The notes under the pieces: generated by a model
Seen by the model: only the letters and a program-made list of their open reading frames with translations
What the model was told of the DNA's origin: nothing
The model's database searches: none
Assembly (NCBI RefSeq): GCF_010731775.1
Contig: NZ_AP022590.1
Span: 4,464,001-4,528,000 of the forward strand
Source of the DNA: Mycobacterium mantenii
GTDB taxonomy: Bacteria > Actinomycetota > Actinomycetes > Mycobacteriales > Mycobacteriaceae
Direction of reading: 5' to 3'
DNA length: 64,000 bases
Shown here: positions 34,549-43,070 of the stretch, piece by piece
Position numbering within the stretch: the stretch's first letter is position 1
Layout: every line of letters starts with the position of its first letter
Made by a program: the position numbers and the translations under genes

Positions 34549-36018
34549 GTGTTGACGAAGCGCACCAGAATCCAATTGGCGGTTTTCGCAGTGGTCAGCT
34601 TGATCGCGGGCACCATCATGTTCTTCGCCTACATGCAGGTACCGACGGTGTTCTTCGGGGTCGATCGGTACTCGGTCACGGTGCAGTTACCTCAAGCGGG
34701 TGGCCTGTACCCAGGCGGAAACGTCACTTACCGTGGAGTCGAGATTGGCCGGGTGCAGACCGTACGTCTCACCCAGACGGGTGCCGAGGCGGTGCTTCAG
34801 CTGAAATCGGACATTCACGTCCCCGCCGACCTCAACGCTCAAGTACACAGTGTTTCGGCAGTTGGCGAGCAATACGTCGAGCTGCTACCCCGTAGCTCGC
34901 AAGGGCCGTCGCTGAAAGACGGCGACGTAATCGCCATGGACCGCACGTATGTTCCACCGGACATCAACTCGCTGCTGGAGGCAACCAACCGCGGCCTGTC
35001 CGCGATCCCACGTGACAACCTGAAAACGGTGGTCGACGAAGGGTATGTCGCCTTCGGCGGGCTCGGTCCGGAACTGTCCCGGCTGGTGAAGGGGACGACC
35101 GATCTGGCGATCGGCGCTCACAAGAACCTGGACGCGATCACTACTTTGATCGACCAGTCGAAGCCGCTACTCGACAGCCAAACCGCGTCATCGGGCTCGG
35201 TCCAGGCGTGGGCCGCCCACCTGGCGACCATCACGTCGCAGCTACGGAACAACGACTCCGCTGTGGCGGGCATTCTGCAAAAGGGCGGCCCAGCGGTCGA
35301 CCAGGCCCGGGCGCTAATTGACCGGCTCAACCCGACGTTGGCTATCGTGCTGGCCAACCTGGTCAGTGTGGGCCAGGTTGGTGTCACCTACCGGGACAAC
35401 CTCGAAGGCCTCCTGGTGGAGTTGCCGCAAGGCGCGGCCGACATCCAGGCGGTCGGGGTGGCCAACCGAAACACGAAGCAGGACTACCTCGGTGCCTACT
35501 TGAGCTTTAACCTGAACCTCGGATGGCCGCCAGCATGCACCACCGGATTCCTGCCGCCCCAGCAGCAGCGGGCCGCCAGTTACGAAGACTATCCAGACCC
35601 CCCTAAAGGCGACTTCTACTGCCGGGTGCCGCAAGACTCGATGCTCAACGTGCGCGGTGCGCGGAACTATCCGTGCGAGACCCGTCCGGGCAAACGCGCC
35701 CCGACGGTGAAAATGTGCGAAAGCGACCAAGCGTATGTTCCGCTCAACGACGGGTGGAACTGGAAGGGTGATCCGAACGCAACATATACGGGGCAGGGTG
35801 TCCCGCAGTACAGACCGGGCGAGGAGCCGCCGGGGCAGGCGCCACCTCCGCTGCCGCTCGGTCCACCACCACCACCGATAGCGGCCTTTCAATACGATCC
35901 AGGCACCGGTATGTACATGGGACCCGACGGCCATGTTTACACAAAGGCCGAGTTGACCCCAGGTGCCGTAAAGGAGCAAACATGGCAGAGCATGCTGATG
36001 CCTCCCGCGAAGAATTGA
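34549..36018 (+). CDS. mceF: MceF substrate-binding protein
   Basis: This 489-residue Mce protein has an anchor at about 9-30 (LAVFAVVSLIAGTIMFFAYM), an MCE domain with GGNVTYRGVEIGRV, helical repeats and a C-terminal cysteine/proline-rich part (FYCRVPQDS, NYPCETRPG, VKMCESD) with the pattern MYMGPDGHVY near the end. GTG at 34549 is used as start. Its last 37 nt are also the start of the next gene, read in another frame. Confidence 0.92.
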   Translation: MLTKRTRIQLAVFAVVSLIAGTIMFFAYMQVPTVFFGVDRYSVTVQLPQAGGLYPGGNVTYRGVEIGRVQTVRLTQTGAEAVLQLKSDIHVPADLNAQVHSVSAVGEQYVELLPRSSQGPSLKDGDVIAMDRTYVPPDINSLLEATNRGLSAIPRDNLKTVVDEGYVAFGGLGPELSRLVKGTTDLAIGAHKNLDAITTLIDQSKPLLDSQTASSGSVQAWAAHLATITSQLRNNDSAVAGILQKGGPAVDQARALIDRLNPTLAIVLANLVSVGQVGVTYRDNLEGLLVELPQGAADIQAVGVANRNTKQDYLGAYLSFNLNLGWPPACTTGFLPPQQQRAASYEDYPDPPKGDFYCRVPQDSMLNVRGARNYPCETRPGKRAPTVKMCESDQAYVPLNDGWNWKGDPNATYTGQGVPQYRPGEEPPGQAPPPLPLGPPPPPIAAFQYDPGTGMYMGPDGHVYTKAELTPGAVKEQTWQSMLMPPAKN

Positions 36019-36662
36019 ACACCGACGCGGGTGTGTCTGAATCGCCCGATGAGGTCGCCTCAGAGGAGACGAGTTCCGAGGCCGCGGAAGTCCAAACGGA
36101 CGACGCCGAGGATTATGACGGTGCAGTTGACGCCGATGTGGACGACGATCCCAAAGACGTTGCCACTGAGAAGAAACCGATCTCGCCGGTCCGGCTGGCA
36201 ACAGTGTTGGGTGTGCTTCTGGTGGTCGCCTTGACCTCGCTGGCCGGCTGGCTAGGGTTTCGCGAATATCAGGCACGCCAGGCCCAGCGGCTGACCGAGC
36301 TGTTGGTTCAGGTGGGACGACAGGGCGCCCTGAACCTCACCACGATCGACTGGCAGCACGCCGACACCGACATACAACGCATTCTGGACTCCTCCACAGG
36401 CACCTTCTACGACGACTTCTCCAAGCGGTCGAAACCTTTCGTTGACGTCGTCAAGAAAGCGCAGTCCAAGTCAGTGGGAACTGTCAATGAGGCGGGTCTC
36501 GAGTCGCAATCGAAGGACGAAGCCCAAGTGCTGGTCGCCGTTTCCGTCAAAACTTCGAATCTCGGTGCGGCCGAAGAGGAGCCGCGACATTGGCGGATGC
36601 GAATCTCGGTGAAAAAAGTCGGCGACGAGGCAAAGGTCTCCAACGTCGAGTTTGTGCAGTGA
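35982..36662 (+). CDS. Mce-associated membrane protein (Mas/Mam), first
   Basis: This 226-residue protein has a very acidic N-terminal 65 residues (Glu/Asp/Ser-rich), one membrane segment (about 71-92: RLATVLGVLLVVALTSLAGWLG) and an extracytoplasmic domain. That is the standard layout of Mce-associated proteins, which stabilise or assist the Mce transporter. The ATG is preceded by AAAGGAGC, a strong site lying inside the mceF coding sequence, so the 37-nt overlap with mceF is real. The gene ends in a 4-nt overlap with a second, similar protein. Confidence 0.88.
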   Translation: MAEHADASREELNTDAGVSESPDEVASEETSSEAAEVQTDDAEDYDGAVDADVDDDPKDVATEKKPISPVRLATVLGVLLVVALTSLAGWLGFREYQARQAQRLTELLVQVGRQGALNLTTIDWQHADTDIQRILDSSTGTFYDDFSKRSKPFVDVVKKAQSKSVGTVNEAGLESQSKDEAQVLVAVSVKTSNLGAAEEEPRHWRMRISVKKVGDEAKVSNVEFVQ

Positions 36663-37429
36663 GGAAGCTGCAGATCGGCAAGCGCCGACTACCGATCCTA
36701 CGAACCAGAAAAGGAACCGTCCCCGTGGGGGTCAAAACCCAAAGCGAGACCAGCCAGGACGCGGCCGAGGTCTTCGCGGAGAAAACCGAGCAGTTTGCGA
36801 CGGAGATCGACGACCCCGAAGACACCGGGGACGCCACCGAGGACACCGGAGACACCGAACAGATTGCTGAATCGGAGGACACATCCTCCGACGACGCTGA
36901 ACCGGAGGACGCCGAAGACGTTGAGCCACCAGCACGTTGGCGCCGCATTAGGTGGTCGCGTGTGTTGGCCTTCGGAGTGCTGCCGGTCCTGGCGTTGGTG
37001 ATAGCGGCGGCTGCAGGCTATCTGAAGTGGCAAGACGCGTGGGTCCGCGGGTCCGGAGTCGCCGGCCTCGAGTCCGTTGCGGCTGCAAAAGATTCCACCG
37101 CGGCGTTATTGTCCTACCAGCCCGACACCGTCGATAAGGATTTGGGGGCCGCCCGTGATCGGTTGACCGGGACCTTCAAGGATTCCTACACGCAGCTGAC
37201 CCACGACGTGGTGATCCCAGGCGCGAAGAAGCAGCGCATCTCGGCGGTCGCCACTGTTCCTGCTGCCGCTTCGGTTTCGGCGACTCCACAGCATGCCGTC
37301 GTCCTAGTGTGTGTCGACCAGATGGTGACTGTCGGCAACGACGCACCGACCGAAACCGCGTCCACCGTCCGGGTGACTTTGGACAAGACCGGTGCCCGCT
37401 GGCTCATTTCCTCGTTCGATCCTATCTAG
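36659..37429 (+). CDS. Mce-associated membrane protein, second
   Basis: This 256-residue protein starts at a GTG overlapping the previous stop (GTGA). An acidic, repeat-like N-terminal region (DDPEDTGD, TEDTGDTEQ) is followed by a membrane segment (about 104-125: VLAFGVLPVLALVIAAAAGYL) and a domain with a cysteine strand (VLVCVDQMV) and a final RWLISSFDPI. This ending is common in Mce-associated proteins. It is the last gene of the transporter operon. Confidence 0.88.
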   Translation: MRKLQIGKRRLPILRTRKGTVPVGVKTQSETSQDAAEVFAEKTEQFATEIDDPEDTGDATEDTGDTEQIAESEDTSSDDAEPEDAEDVEPPARWRRIRWSRVLAFGVLPVLALVIAAAAGYLKWQDAWVRGSGVAGLESVAAAKDSTAALLSYQPDTVDKDLGAARDRLTGTFKDSYTQLTHDVVIPGAKKQRISAVATVPAAASVSATPQHAVVLVCVDQMVTVGNDAPTETASTVRVTLDKTGARWLISSFDPI

Positions 37430-37446
37430 ACTGAATACCGTGGCCC

Positions 37447-37465
37447 AGGCGATATCGTCCCGCCT
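37447..37465. terminator. Weak hairpin between convergent genes
   Basis: AGGCG, nine bases, then CGCCT make a five-pair hairpin in the 41-nt gap between the mce operon end and the opposite small secreted-protein gene. There is no T-run. It could act as a modest terminator in both directions, but the stem is short. Confidence 0.25.
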
Positions 37466-37470
37466 TGACC

Positions 37471-37887
37471 TCAGAGGGTGGTTTGGGTTGGGCCGAAATT
37501 CTGGCAAAGCGTATACGGTGGCTGGAAGGTGCTAGCGCATCCCTGGGCCTTGACGACGTAGGTCGTGCCAGGCTGGTAGGGATAGCGCACCTCCGCCGGG
37601 TTCTGGCCATTCTTGGATGCGCATTCTCCCTGCGAACCCCCGCCGGCCACGGACAGACATACCACCGACAAGTTGGGGCTGGCATGGATCGTGCACGGGC
37701 CAGGCCGCAGAGTGGCCGACACGACGCTCAATCCAGACACTTGCACGACTTTCGGCGGCGTGAGGATGAAGGAGCACTGTCCGGGTCCATCGTCGCCCGA
37801 TGGCGACGCATGCGAGACCGCGGGACAGATGCCGATGAGCGCCATTGCCGGAACCACGCAAAGTGCTACCAGAGACCGCCGGATCAT
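37471..37887 (-). CDS. Small secreted cysteine-rich protein
   Basis: Read from the ATG at 37887, this 138-residue protein has a signal peptide (MIRRSLVALCVVPAMALIG, cleavage likely after SHA at residue 27). About six cysteines remain in the mature part (GQCSF, GPCTIH, VVCLSV, GECASK, QGCAST, TLCQNF), enough for three disulfides. It resembles secreted proteins of unknown function found in mycobacteria. No enzymatic motif is visible. A longer start at 37923 would add charged residues before the signal. Confidence 0.75.
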   Translation of the reverse strand: MIRRSLVALCVVPAMALIGICPAVSHASPSGDDGPGQCSFILTPPKVVQVSGLSVVSATLRPGPCTIHASPNLSVVCLSVAGGGSQGECASKNGQNPAEVRYPYQPGTTYVVKAQGCASTFQPPYTLCQNFGPTQTTL

Positions 37888-38152
37888 CTCCGAATAGTAC
37901 CGCCGGACAGCGCTTTTAGGCACACAATTGTTTCGAAACAGCGGAGCCCGGTCCTCGGCCTTAAAGCGGTCCTCATACGGTATCCGGGTGAATTGCCTTG
38001 CCCCAGGCCGCTTCCCGTACGAGGTCGGCTGGTTCGCGACCTACATGTGCTCACGCCATACGGTGATTTCCGCGTCGGCGGCCCTGACCAGTCGCTCCGT
38101 GACGGGCCGTTGTGAGGGCGGTGGCCGATCTGTGTCGACAGGTACTCACTGA
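37888..38152. other. Intergenic spacer
   Basis: No gene is supported between the secreted-protein gene and the convergent end of the CoA-transferase gene. The stretch should hold the promoter of the secreted protein. Confidence 0.35.
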
Positions 38153-39382
38153 TTACGTGATCGCACCGGCGATCTTGAGCTCAATGAGTCTGTCGTCGTC
38201 GATGCCGAGTTCGCGCAGCACCCCGTCGGTGTGCTCAGCGAACTGTGGCGCTCTGGCCAGGCTTGCCGGATCATCGTCGAACTTCACGGGACTGGCGACT
38301 AACCTCTGCGGATGACCTTCGGCATCGATGATTTCGGCGATGCCACCGTTGGCGGTCAGTGCTTCGTCGTTGGCTATTTCCCAGGCATCCTGTACCGGGG
38401 CCCACTGCCCTCTGCCCTTGCGTAGCAACGCTTGACACTCGGCGAACGTCAATTTGCCGATCACGTCCGCAACGAGTCGTTGAGCAGTTTCGCTGTGCTC
38501 GGCCATCGCCTCGATCGAGGTGAACCGTGGATCTTCGGCGACGTCGTGCAGACCCATCAGCCGGCAGAACTCCGGCCAATACCGGGTCGGCTGCAGCATC
38601 GACAACTGGACGAACCTTCCGTCCGACGTTCGATAGGCGCCGGTCAGTGGGTTGCCCGGGGCCTGGGTTCGGCGTTCCACCCTCGGCAGTGGCCCGCCCA
38701 TGAGCATCGCCATGTTCACGCTGAACTGGGTTGCCCAAGCGCCGACCGCCAGCAGCGAGACGTCGAGTACCGACGGTTCCCCGGTGGCCTGCCTGCCGTA
38801 GAGTGCGGCCGCCACACCTCCGGCAATGGTGATCCCGCCGATGTTGTCTCCGTAAGCTCCGGCCGGCATGAACGGGCTCTGTTCGGCGTCGGGCGATGTG
38901 AGGCCGTCCGCGCTGCCGCCGCGGGCCCAGAACGCCGTCGCATCGTAGGCGCCGGCATCGCGGTCGGGCCCATTGGAGCCGAAACCGTTGCCGACGACAT
39001 AAATGATGTCGGGGTTGACGCGGCGGACGTCGTCGACGTCGATGGACAGCTTCTTTCGCGACGACGGCAGGTAATTCGTCAGGAACACGTCGCTTCGCCG
39101 GATCAGTTCGTCGAGCAAAGGACGCGCCTCGGAATTGTCGAGGGCCAGCCCGACACTGCGCTTTCCGCGGTTGGGCGCCTCCATGATTGGCGCGAACGAC
39201 GATCCGGGTACCGTCACCGCGGCGCCTAGCACCTTGACCAACCCGCGCTGGGCATCGCCGGTGACAGGATGCTCGACCTTCACCACGTCGGCGCCCCAGT
39301 CGGCGAGCACGGCGCCCGCTGACGGAACGAAGGTGAACTGGGCGACCTCCAGCACGCGAACTCCGGTGAGCGGTTTACGCAT
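38153..39382 (-). CDS. CaiB/BaiF family III CoA-transferase (copy 2)
   Basis: This 409-residue family III CoA-transferase has LADWGADVVKVEHP and the catalytic Asp147 in AGAYDATAFW. It is paralogous to the plus-strand gene at 11330-12550 with equal length and the same Asp position. It would transfer CoA to a carboxylic acid. It lies 37 nt downstream of a GntR-type regulator on the same strand and is probably controlled by it. Confidence 0.9.
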   Translation of the reverse strand: MRKPLTGVRVLEVAQFTFVPSAGAVLADWGADVVKVEHPVTGDAQRGLVKVLGAAVTVPGSSFAPIMEAPNRGKRSVGLALDNSEARPLLDELIRRSDVFLTNYLPSSRKKLSIDVDDVRRVNPDIIYVVGNGFGSNGPDRDAGAYDATAFWARGGSADGLTSPDAEQSPFMPAGAYGDNIGGITIAGGVAAALYGRQATGEPSVLDVSLLAVGAWATQFSVNMAMLMGGPLPRVERRTQAPGNPLTGAYRTSDGRFVQLSMLQPTRYWPEFCRLMGLHDVAEDPRFTSIEAMAEHSETAQRLVADVIGKLTFAECQALLRKGRGQWAPVQDAWEIANDEALTANGGIAEIIDAEGHPQRLVASPVKFDDDPASLARAPQFAEHTDGVLRELGIDDDRLIELKIAGAIT

Positions 39383-39419
39383 CAGATGTCCTTCAGGTGA
39401 GGGTGGGCACGGTGCCCAC

Positions 39420-40202
39420 TCAATGCATGATGTCTCGGACCTTCGTCTTCTCGTAGCCTTTGAGCAGCTCAGCGCTGGCGTTCTTCATGTGTCGTCGCCA
39501 ATGCGCCTCGGCCTCAGTGCCGTCGCGCTCGGCCACCAGATCGGCGAGTCGGATATACGACCGCATCAGCTTGTTGTACTGAGCCTTCGGCACGACGTTC
39601 TGCACGCTGAGAAATGCTGCGGTCATGTGCCGCTCGAAGATCTCGTGCAGCATGCCGGCGATCACGGTCAGCGTCGCGTTGCCCGACAGTTCGACTAGCC
39701 GGCGGTGCAATGCGGTCGAGGCTGCGGCCAGCTTGCCGGTCTCCCATGCAGCGGGGATCTCTTCGATGAGGTCGCGCAACTCGCGGTGAGCCACCACGGT
39801 GCCGTTCTCTGCGAGCAGTCGGGCCGCATACGGTTCGATACCCATCCGCGCGGTCATCACGTCGCCAAGCGTCGTTCCCGCCATTTCGAGCAGGAAGCCC
39901 GCCGGTCGCGCCACGATTTCGGGGCCTGGGACGCGAACGCGGGCGCCGGTGCGTGAACCGCGGCGGACCTCAACCAGACGGTCGGACTCCAAGACTCGCA
40001 CCGCTTCTCGCAGCGACGGCCGGCTGACCTGGAAGTGAGTCATGAGTTCGGCTTCGTAGGGTAGGAAGTCGCCGTCTTTGAGCTGCCCCTCGACGATCAT
40101 CCGCCGGAGCGTGTCCGCCACGATTTCGGCGGTCTTGGGCGACCGCACCGCACCGTTGTGCTCTGACGCGGTCATCGGAGCGAGTGGTTCGCGCTTGGGC
40201 AT
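39420..40202 (-). CDS. GntR-family (FadR subfamily) regulator
   Basis: This 260-residue protein has a GntR winged helix (about 22-90: LPYEAELMTHFQVSRPSLREAVRVLE, then GSRTGARV) and an all-helical FCD domain (about 105-245). FadR-type regulators bind acyl-CoA or other carboxylates. A palindrome TGTACT-N4-AGTACA at 40225-40240, 23 nt upstream of the start, fits an autoregulatory operator. The gene precedes the family III CoA-transferase, its likely target operon. Confidence 0.9.
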   Translation of the reverse strand: MPKREPLAPMTASEHNGAVRSPKTAEIVADTLRRMIVEGQLKDGDFLPYEAELMTHFQVSRPSLREAVRVLESDRLVEVRRGSRTGARVRVPGPEIVARPAGFLLEMAGTTLGDVMTARMGIEPYAARLLAENGTVVAHRELRDLIEEIPAAWETGKLAAASTALHRRLVELSGNATLTVIAGMLHEIFERHMTAAFLSVQNVVPKAQYNKLMRSYIRLADLVAERDGTEAEAHWRRHMKNASAELLKGYEKTKVRDIMH

Positions 40203-40224
40203 CGCGACCTCCTGAAACTCGACA

Positions 40225-40240
40225 TGTACTACTCAGTACA
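40225..40240. promoter_or_regulatory. Palindromic GntR operator candidate
   Basis: TGTACT-ACTC-AGTACA is a perfect 6+6 inverted repeat with a 4-nt spacer, just upstream of the GntR gene start. FadR-type regulators usually bind palindromes of this size. I did not notice another copy in the window, so it is probably a local autoregulatory site that also covers the downstream CoA-transferase gene. Confidence 0.5.
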
Positions 40241-40278
40241 CCATGTCAGGACGCGATCTGGCGTATCCGCGGCCTGCG

Positions 40279-41274
40279 TCAGCGCAGCTGCGACAGAACG
40301 CGCGTGGCGGCTGCACCGTAGCCGACGCGTCGCCGGCGCCCGACCAGGAAGCTTGGCGGCGATGCGAACGCCAGATTGGGCAGTCGTTTGCGAGCTGCGA
40401 GCATTTCACGCGCCTGTGTGTCGTCGCCGCAGATTGCGATCGACCACAGCATATCGTCGGTGACGTGGTCGGCGATCGTTTCTGGTTGGCCGCTGCGAAA
40501 GGCCGAACGGATCTGGGCGACCTCGTCGGTCCAGCCGTGCAGTTCGACGAGTGAGTCGTAGGTTTTCACGGTGAAGTAGAAGGCGATCTGAAGCCGTGCG
40601 TCCCGGACAGCGCGTGCCGGGTCGTCGTTGTCGATCGCGGTGATCAGCCAACCCCAGCGTCGTAGCTCGGCGGGGTCGCGTCCGCTTGATTCGGCGCCGC
40701 GGGCCAGTTCGGGCTCCACGAGTTCGGTCCACCACCGATCGGTGAACAGGCCGTGTCCCAGCACGCCGTCGGCAGTGCGACCTACCGCTCTCAACATGAT
40801 CTTGTTGAAGGCTCCGATCAGGATGGGCACGTCCAACCGGCCGAGCACCGGTGCACGGATGTCGGCGTCGACCGTGTAGAACCGGCCCTCGTACCGAACG
40901 CGGTCGCCGTTCTCGGCGTGCAGGAACGCCCGGATCACGTCGATCAGTTCAGCCATCCGGGGTGCGGGGTGGGCGGCGTCGACACCGAACCAGTCCTTGT
41001 TCATCCGTGAGGTCCCCGACCCAAGTCCCAGAAAGACCCTGCCCGGCGCGAGTGTCCAGAGATGTCGGACGGCCGCGGCGTGCACGAACGGGGACCGGGC
41101 GAACGCATAGGCGATCCCGGGGCCGATGCTCGCCTGCGAGGTACCGAGGGCCATCTCGGTCGTTGTTATGTAGGCGTTCAGGTCGGCGAACTCACCGGCG
41201 CAAAATGCCTGCGCCCCGGCAGTCTCGGCCTGCGTTGCTAGCGCGGGCCCCGGCCATGGCAGACCCCAATCCAT
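40279..41274 (-). CDS. F420-type luciferase-like oxidoreductase (copy 2)
   Basis: This 331-residue LLM-class TIM barrel begins MDWGLPWPGP and has LGTSQASIGPGIAYAFARSP, PGRVFLGLGSGTSRM and the conserved ADGVLGHGLFTDRWW region. Like the left-block LLM it probably uses F420 or FMN for an oxidoreduction or monooxygenation; the substrate is unknown. The gene is separate from its neighbours, with the GntR operator downstream and the Rieske operon divergent upstream. Confidence 0.85.
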   Translation of the reverse strand: MDWGLPWPGPALATQAETAGAQAFCAGEFADLNAYITTTEMALGTSQASIGPGIAYAFARSPFVHAAAVRHLWTLAPGRVFLGLGSGTSRMNKDWFGVDAAHPAPRMAELIDVIRAFLHAENGDRVRYEGRFYTVDADIRAPVLGRLDVPILIGAFNKIMLRAVGRTADGVLGHGLFTDRWWTELVEPELARGAESSGRDPAELRRWGWLITAIDNDDPARAVRDARLQIAFYFTVKTYDSLVELHGWTDEVAQIRSAFRSGQPETIADHVTDDMLWSIAICGDDTQAREMLAARKRLPNLAFASPPSFLVGRRRRVGYGAAATRVLSQLR

Positions 41275-41303
41275 GTGTCCTCACATCCGTCGGCATTACA
41301 TCA

Positions 41304-41316
41304 CTAACCTAGTTAG
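41304..41316. promoter_or_regulatory. Inverted repeat upstream of the LLM gene
   Basis: CTAAC-CTA-GTTAG is a perfect inverted repeat with a 3-nt spacer about 30 nt upstream of the LLM start. Part of it, CTAGTTAG, recurs at 53099-53106 in front of the copy-2 HMGS-like gene. A regulator site is plausible but unproven. Confidence 0.3.
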
Positions 41317-41376
41317 ACATGTCATTGTACGTCCTGGTCGGCGGCCATGATGTCGCGACCCGGGACCGCAGGCCTT

Positions 41377-41407
41377 TTTCGACAAAAGTGTCAAAAATGG
41401 GTAGCCT
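41377..41407 (+). promoter_or_regulatory. Operator-promoter of the Rieske-TetR operon
   Basis: TTTCGACAAAAGTGTCA (41377-41393) belongs to the same 17-bp motif as the sites at 11091, 11178 and 43694. TCGACA (41379-41384) and TAGCCT (41402-41407) form a -35/-10 pair with a 17-nt spacer. The operator overlaps the -35 box, so bound regulator would block transcription. The TetR gene is the second gene of this operon, making it the natural regulator. Confidence 0.5.
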
Positions 41408-41455
41408 CGGGATCGTGCTGCTGCTAGGTGTCGTACGCGAAAGGACGTTCCGATA

Positions 41456-42469
41456 ATGCAAACCTTGCCGAGCATGCTGCCCACCGGGTGGTTTCAGGTC
41501 GCCTGGGGCGCTGACCTCGCCGTGGCCGAGGTGGTCCCAATGCACTACTTCGGCCGGGATCTGGTCGCCTTCCGGCAGCTTGATGGGACGGTGAAGGTGC
41601 TGGACGCGCACTGCCAGCATCTTGGTGCGAGCCTGGCCCATGGTGGCTGCGTAGTCGAAGAAGGCATTCAGTGCCCTTTTCACGGCTGGGTGTGGAACGG
41701 TGCTGGACGCAACGTCCGCATTCCGTATCAGGATCGACCCAACAAGGCCAGACGAGTACGTTCCTATCCGGTCGCAGAACTCAATGACTCAATCTTGATC
41801 TGGCACGACAGCGCCGGCAGGGACCCACTCTGGGAAGCGCCCGACGCCTTCGCGGTGCTGGGCGAGCATGTCGGGTCGCGGCAGTTCCACCCGTTGGGTG
41901 CCGATTGCCGAACGCGGCACGAGCGGGTGAAGGTGCATCCTCAGGTGATCGCCGAGAACGCGGTCGATCCGCACCACTTCCAGTTCGTACATCGCACGCC
42001 GACTAGTCCCGTGGTATTGCGCGAGAGCACCGACAGCTCTACCTGGTCGGCCAAGGTCGGCTTCGGCCGGAGGTGGAGCGACGGCCTGGACCGCGACGGT
42101 GACACGATGAACACGATCGAGATCTATTGGTCAGGCCTTGGCGTCAGCTACAACGCTGAACACGTCCGCGACGGAATCCGGGTCATCTCGATCTGCGCGA
42201 CACCGGTGGACGACACCAGATCCGACATCTTCGCCGGCTACTGGATCAGCGAGGAACAATCACAAGGCCCAGGTGATTTCGAAGCGCGTCTGGCCGCCGC
42301 GAAAGTCGCCCTGCCCGACGACATCCGGATCTGGGAGCACCAGAAGTACCTTGAACCGCCGGGCCTGGCGACATCGGAGGCGGCGGGTTTTCGCGCGCTG
42401 CGTCGGTGGGCGAGCGGGTTCTATCCCGAACCGCAGGCCGCAGCCGAACCGGTCACACATGGCGCCTGA
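41456..42469 (+). CDS. KshA-like Rieske non-heme iron oxygenase (copy 2)
   Basis: This 337-residue oxygenase has the Rieske motif C53-x-H55 ... C73-x2-H76 and the mononuclear iron motif ENAVDPHHFQFVH, at the same positions as the paralogue at 5756-6742. Sequence agreement is high throughout (for example LDAHCQHLGA, CPFHGWVW, VGFGRRW). It should hydroxylate a polycyclic or steroid-like substrate with electrons from an unlinked reductase. It is the first gene of a two-gene operon with a TetR regulator and has the shared operator in its promoter. Confidence 0.9.
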   Translation: MQTLPSMLPTGWFQVAWGADLAVAEVVPMHYFGRDLVAFRQLDGTVKVLDAHCQHLGASLAHGGCVVEEGIQCPFHGWVWNGAGRNVRIPYQDRPNKARRVRSYPVAELNDSILIWHDSAGRDPLWEAPDAFAVLGEHVGSRQFHPLGADCRTRHERVKVHPQVIAENAVDPHHFQFVHRTPTSPVVLRESTDSSTWSAKVGFGRRWSDGLDRDGDTMNTIEIYWSGLGVSYNAEHVRDGIRVISICATPVDDTRSDIFAGYWISEEQSQGPGDFEARLAAAKVALPDDIRIWEHQKYLEPPGLATSEAAGFRALRRWASGFYPEPQAAAEPVTHGA

Positions 42470-43070
42470 GGGCTCGCCACGGCGGGTAATACGGAAGTCT
42501 GACCGCACCCGAGAGTCAATCCTCGACGCTGCGCGGACCGCGTTCGCGCGCAAGGGCTTTTCGGGTGTCGCCATCAAGGACATCACTGACCTCGCATCCG
42601 TCACCAGGGCGAACTTCTACTATTACTTCTCCGACAAGACCGAACTCTTCATCGAACTCGGCACCGATACCTACCGCGAAGCACTCGCGCTCGTCGAAGG
42701 TTTGATGGGGCAGGGGAGCCCTCCCAGCAGGGAGGGCATCGAGGCCTGGGTTGCCGGCTACTTCAGCTACCTCGACCGCAACGGTGCCTTCGTCATCCGC
42801 TCCGCGGAGGACATGCCTCCCGACCGTAAATTCCGTGCCGCGGTCAGTCGCTCGTACCGTCGAACCGCGGCCGCGCTCGGTGAGGGCATCGCAAAGGTCG
42901 CGCCCACACCGCCAGACCTCGACTCGGTGGCGTCGGGGCTGGTGGTCATGGCGATGCTGGAGCGTTCGTGGCTAATGGTCCAGCACAACGAGATCCCGTC
43001 AACAACGCGCCGAGCGGTGCTCATGGCGGCCACCGAGATGCTGTGGCGAACGGTTAATGGTCGGACCTGA
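42459..43070 (+). CDS. TetR-family regulator linked to the Rieske gene
   Basis: This 203-residue regulator has the TetR helix-turn-helix (about 38-58: AIKDITDLASVTRANFYYYF) and a helical ligand domain. The ATG at 42459 lies inside the end of the Rieske gene (11-nt overlap), so the two are cotranscribed. The operon promoter carries one of four related operator sites; autoregulation and control of the CoA-transferase operon and the isochorismatase/FadD pair are inferred. Its 3' end overlaps the opposing isochorismatase-like gene by 17 nt. Confidence 0.88.
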   Translation: MAPEGSPRRVIRKSDRTRESILDAARTAFARKGFSGVAIKDITDLASVTRANFYYYFSDKTELFIELGTDTYREALALVEGLMGQGSPPSREGIEAWVAGYFSYLDRNGAFVIRSAEDMPPDRKFRAAVSRSYRRTAAALGEGIAKVAPTPPDLDSVASGLVVMAMLERSWLMVQHNEIPSTTRRAVLMAATEMLWRTVNGRT

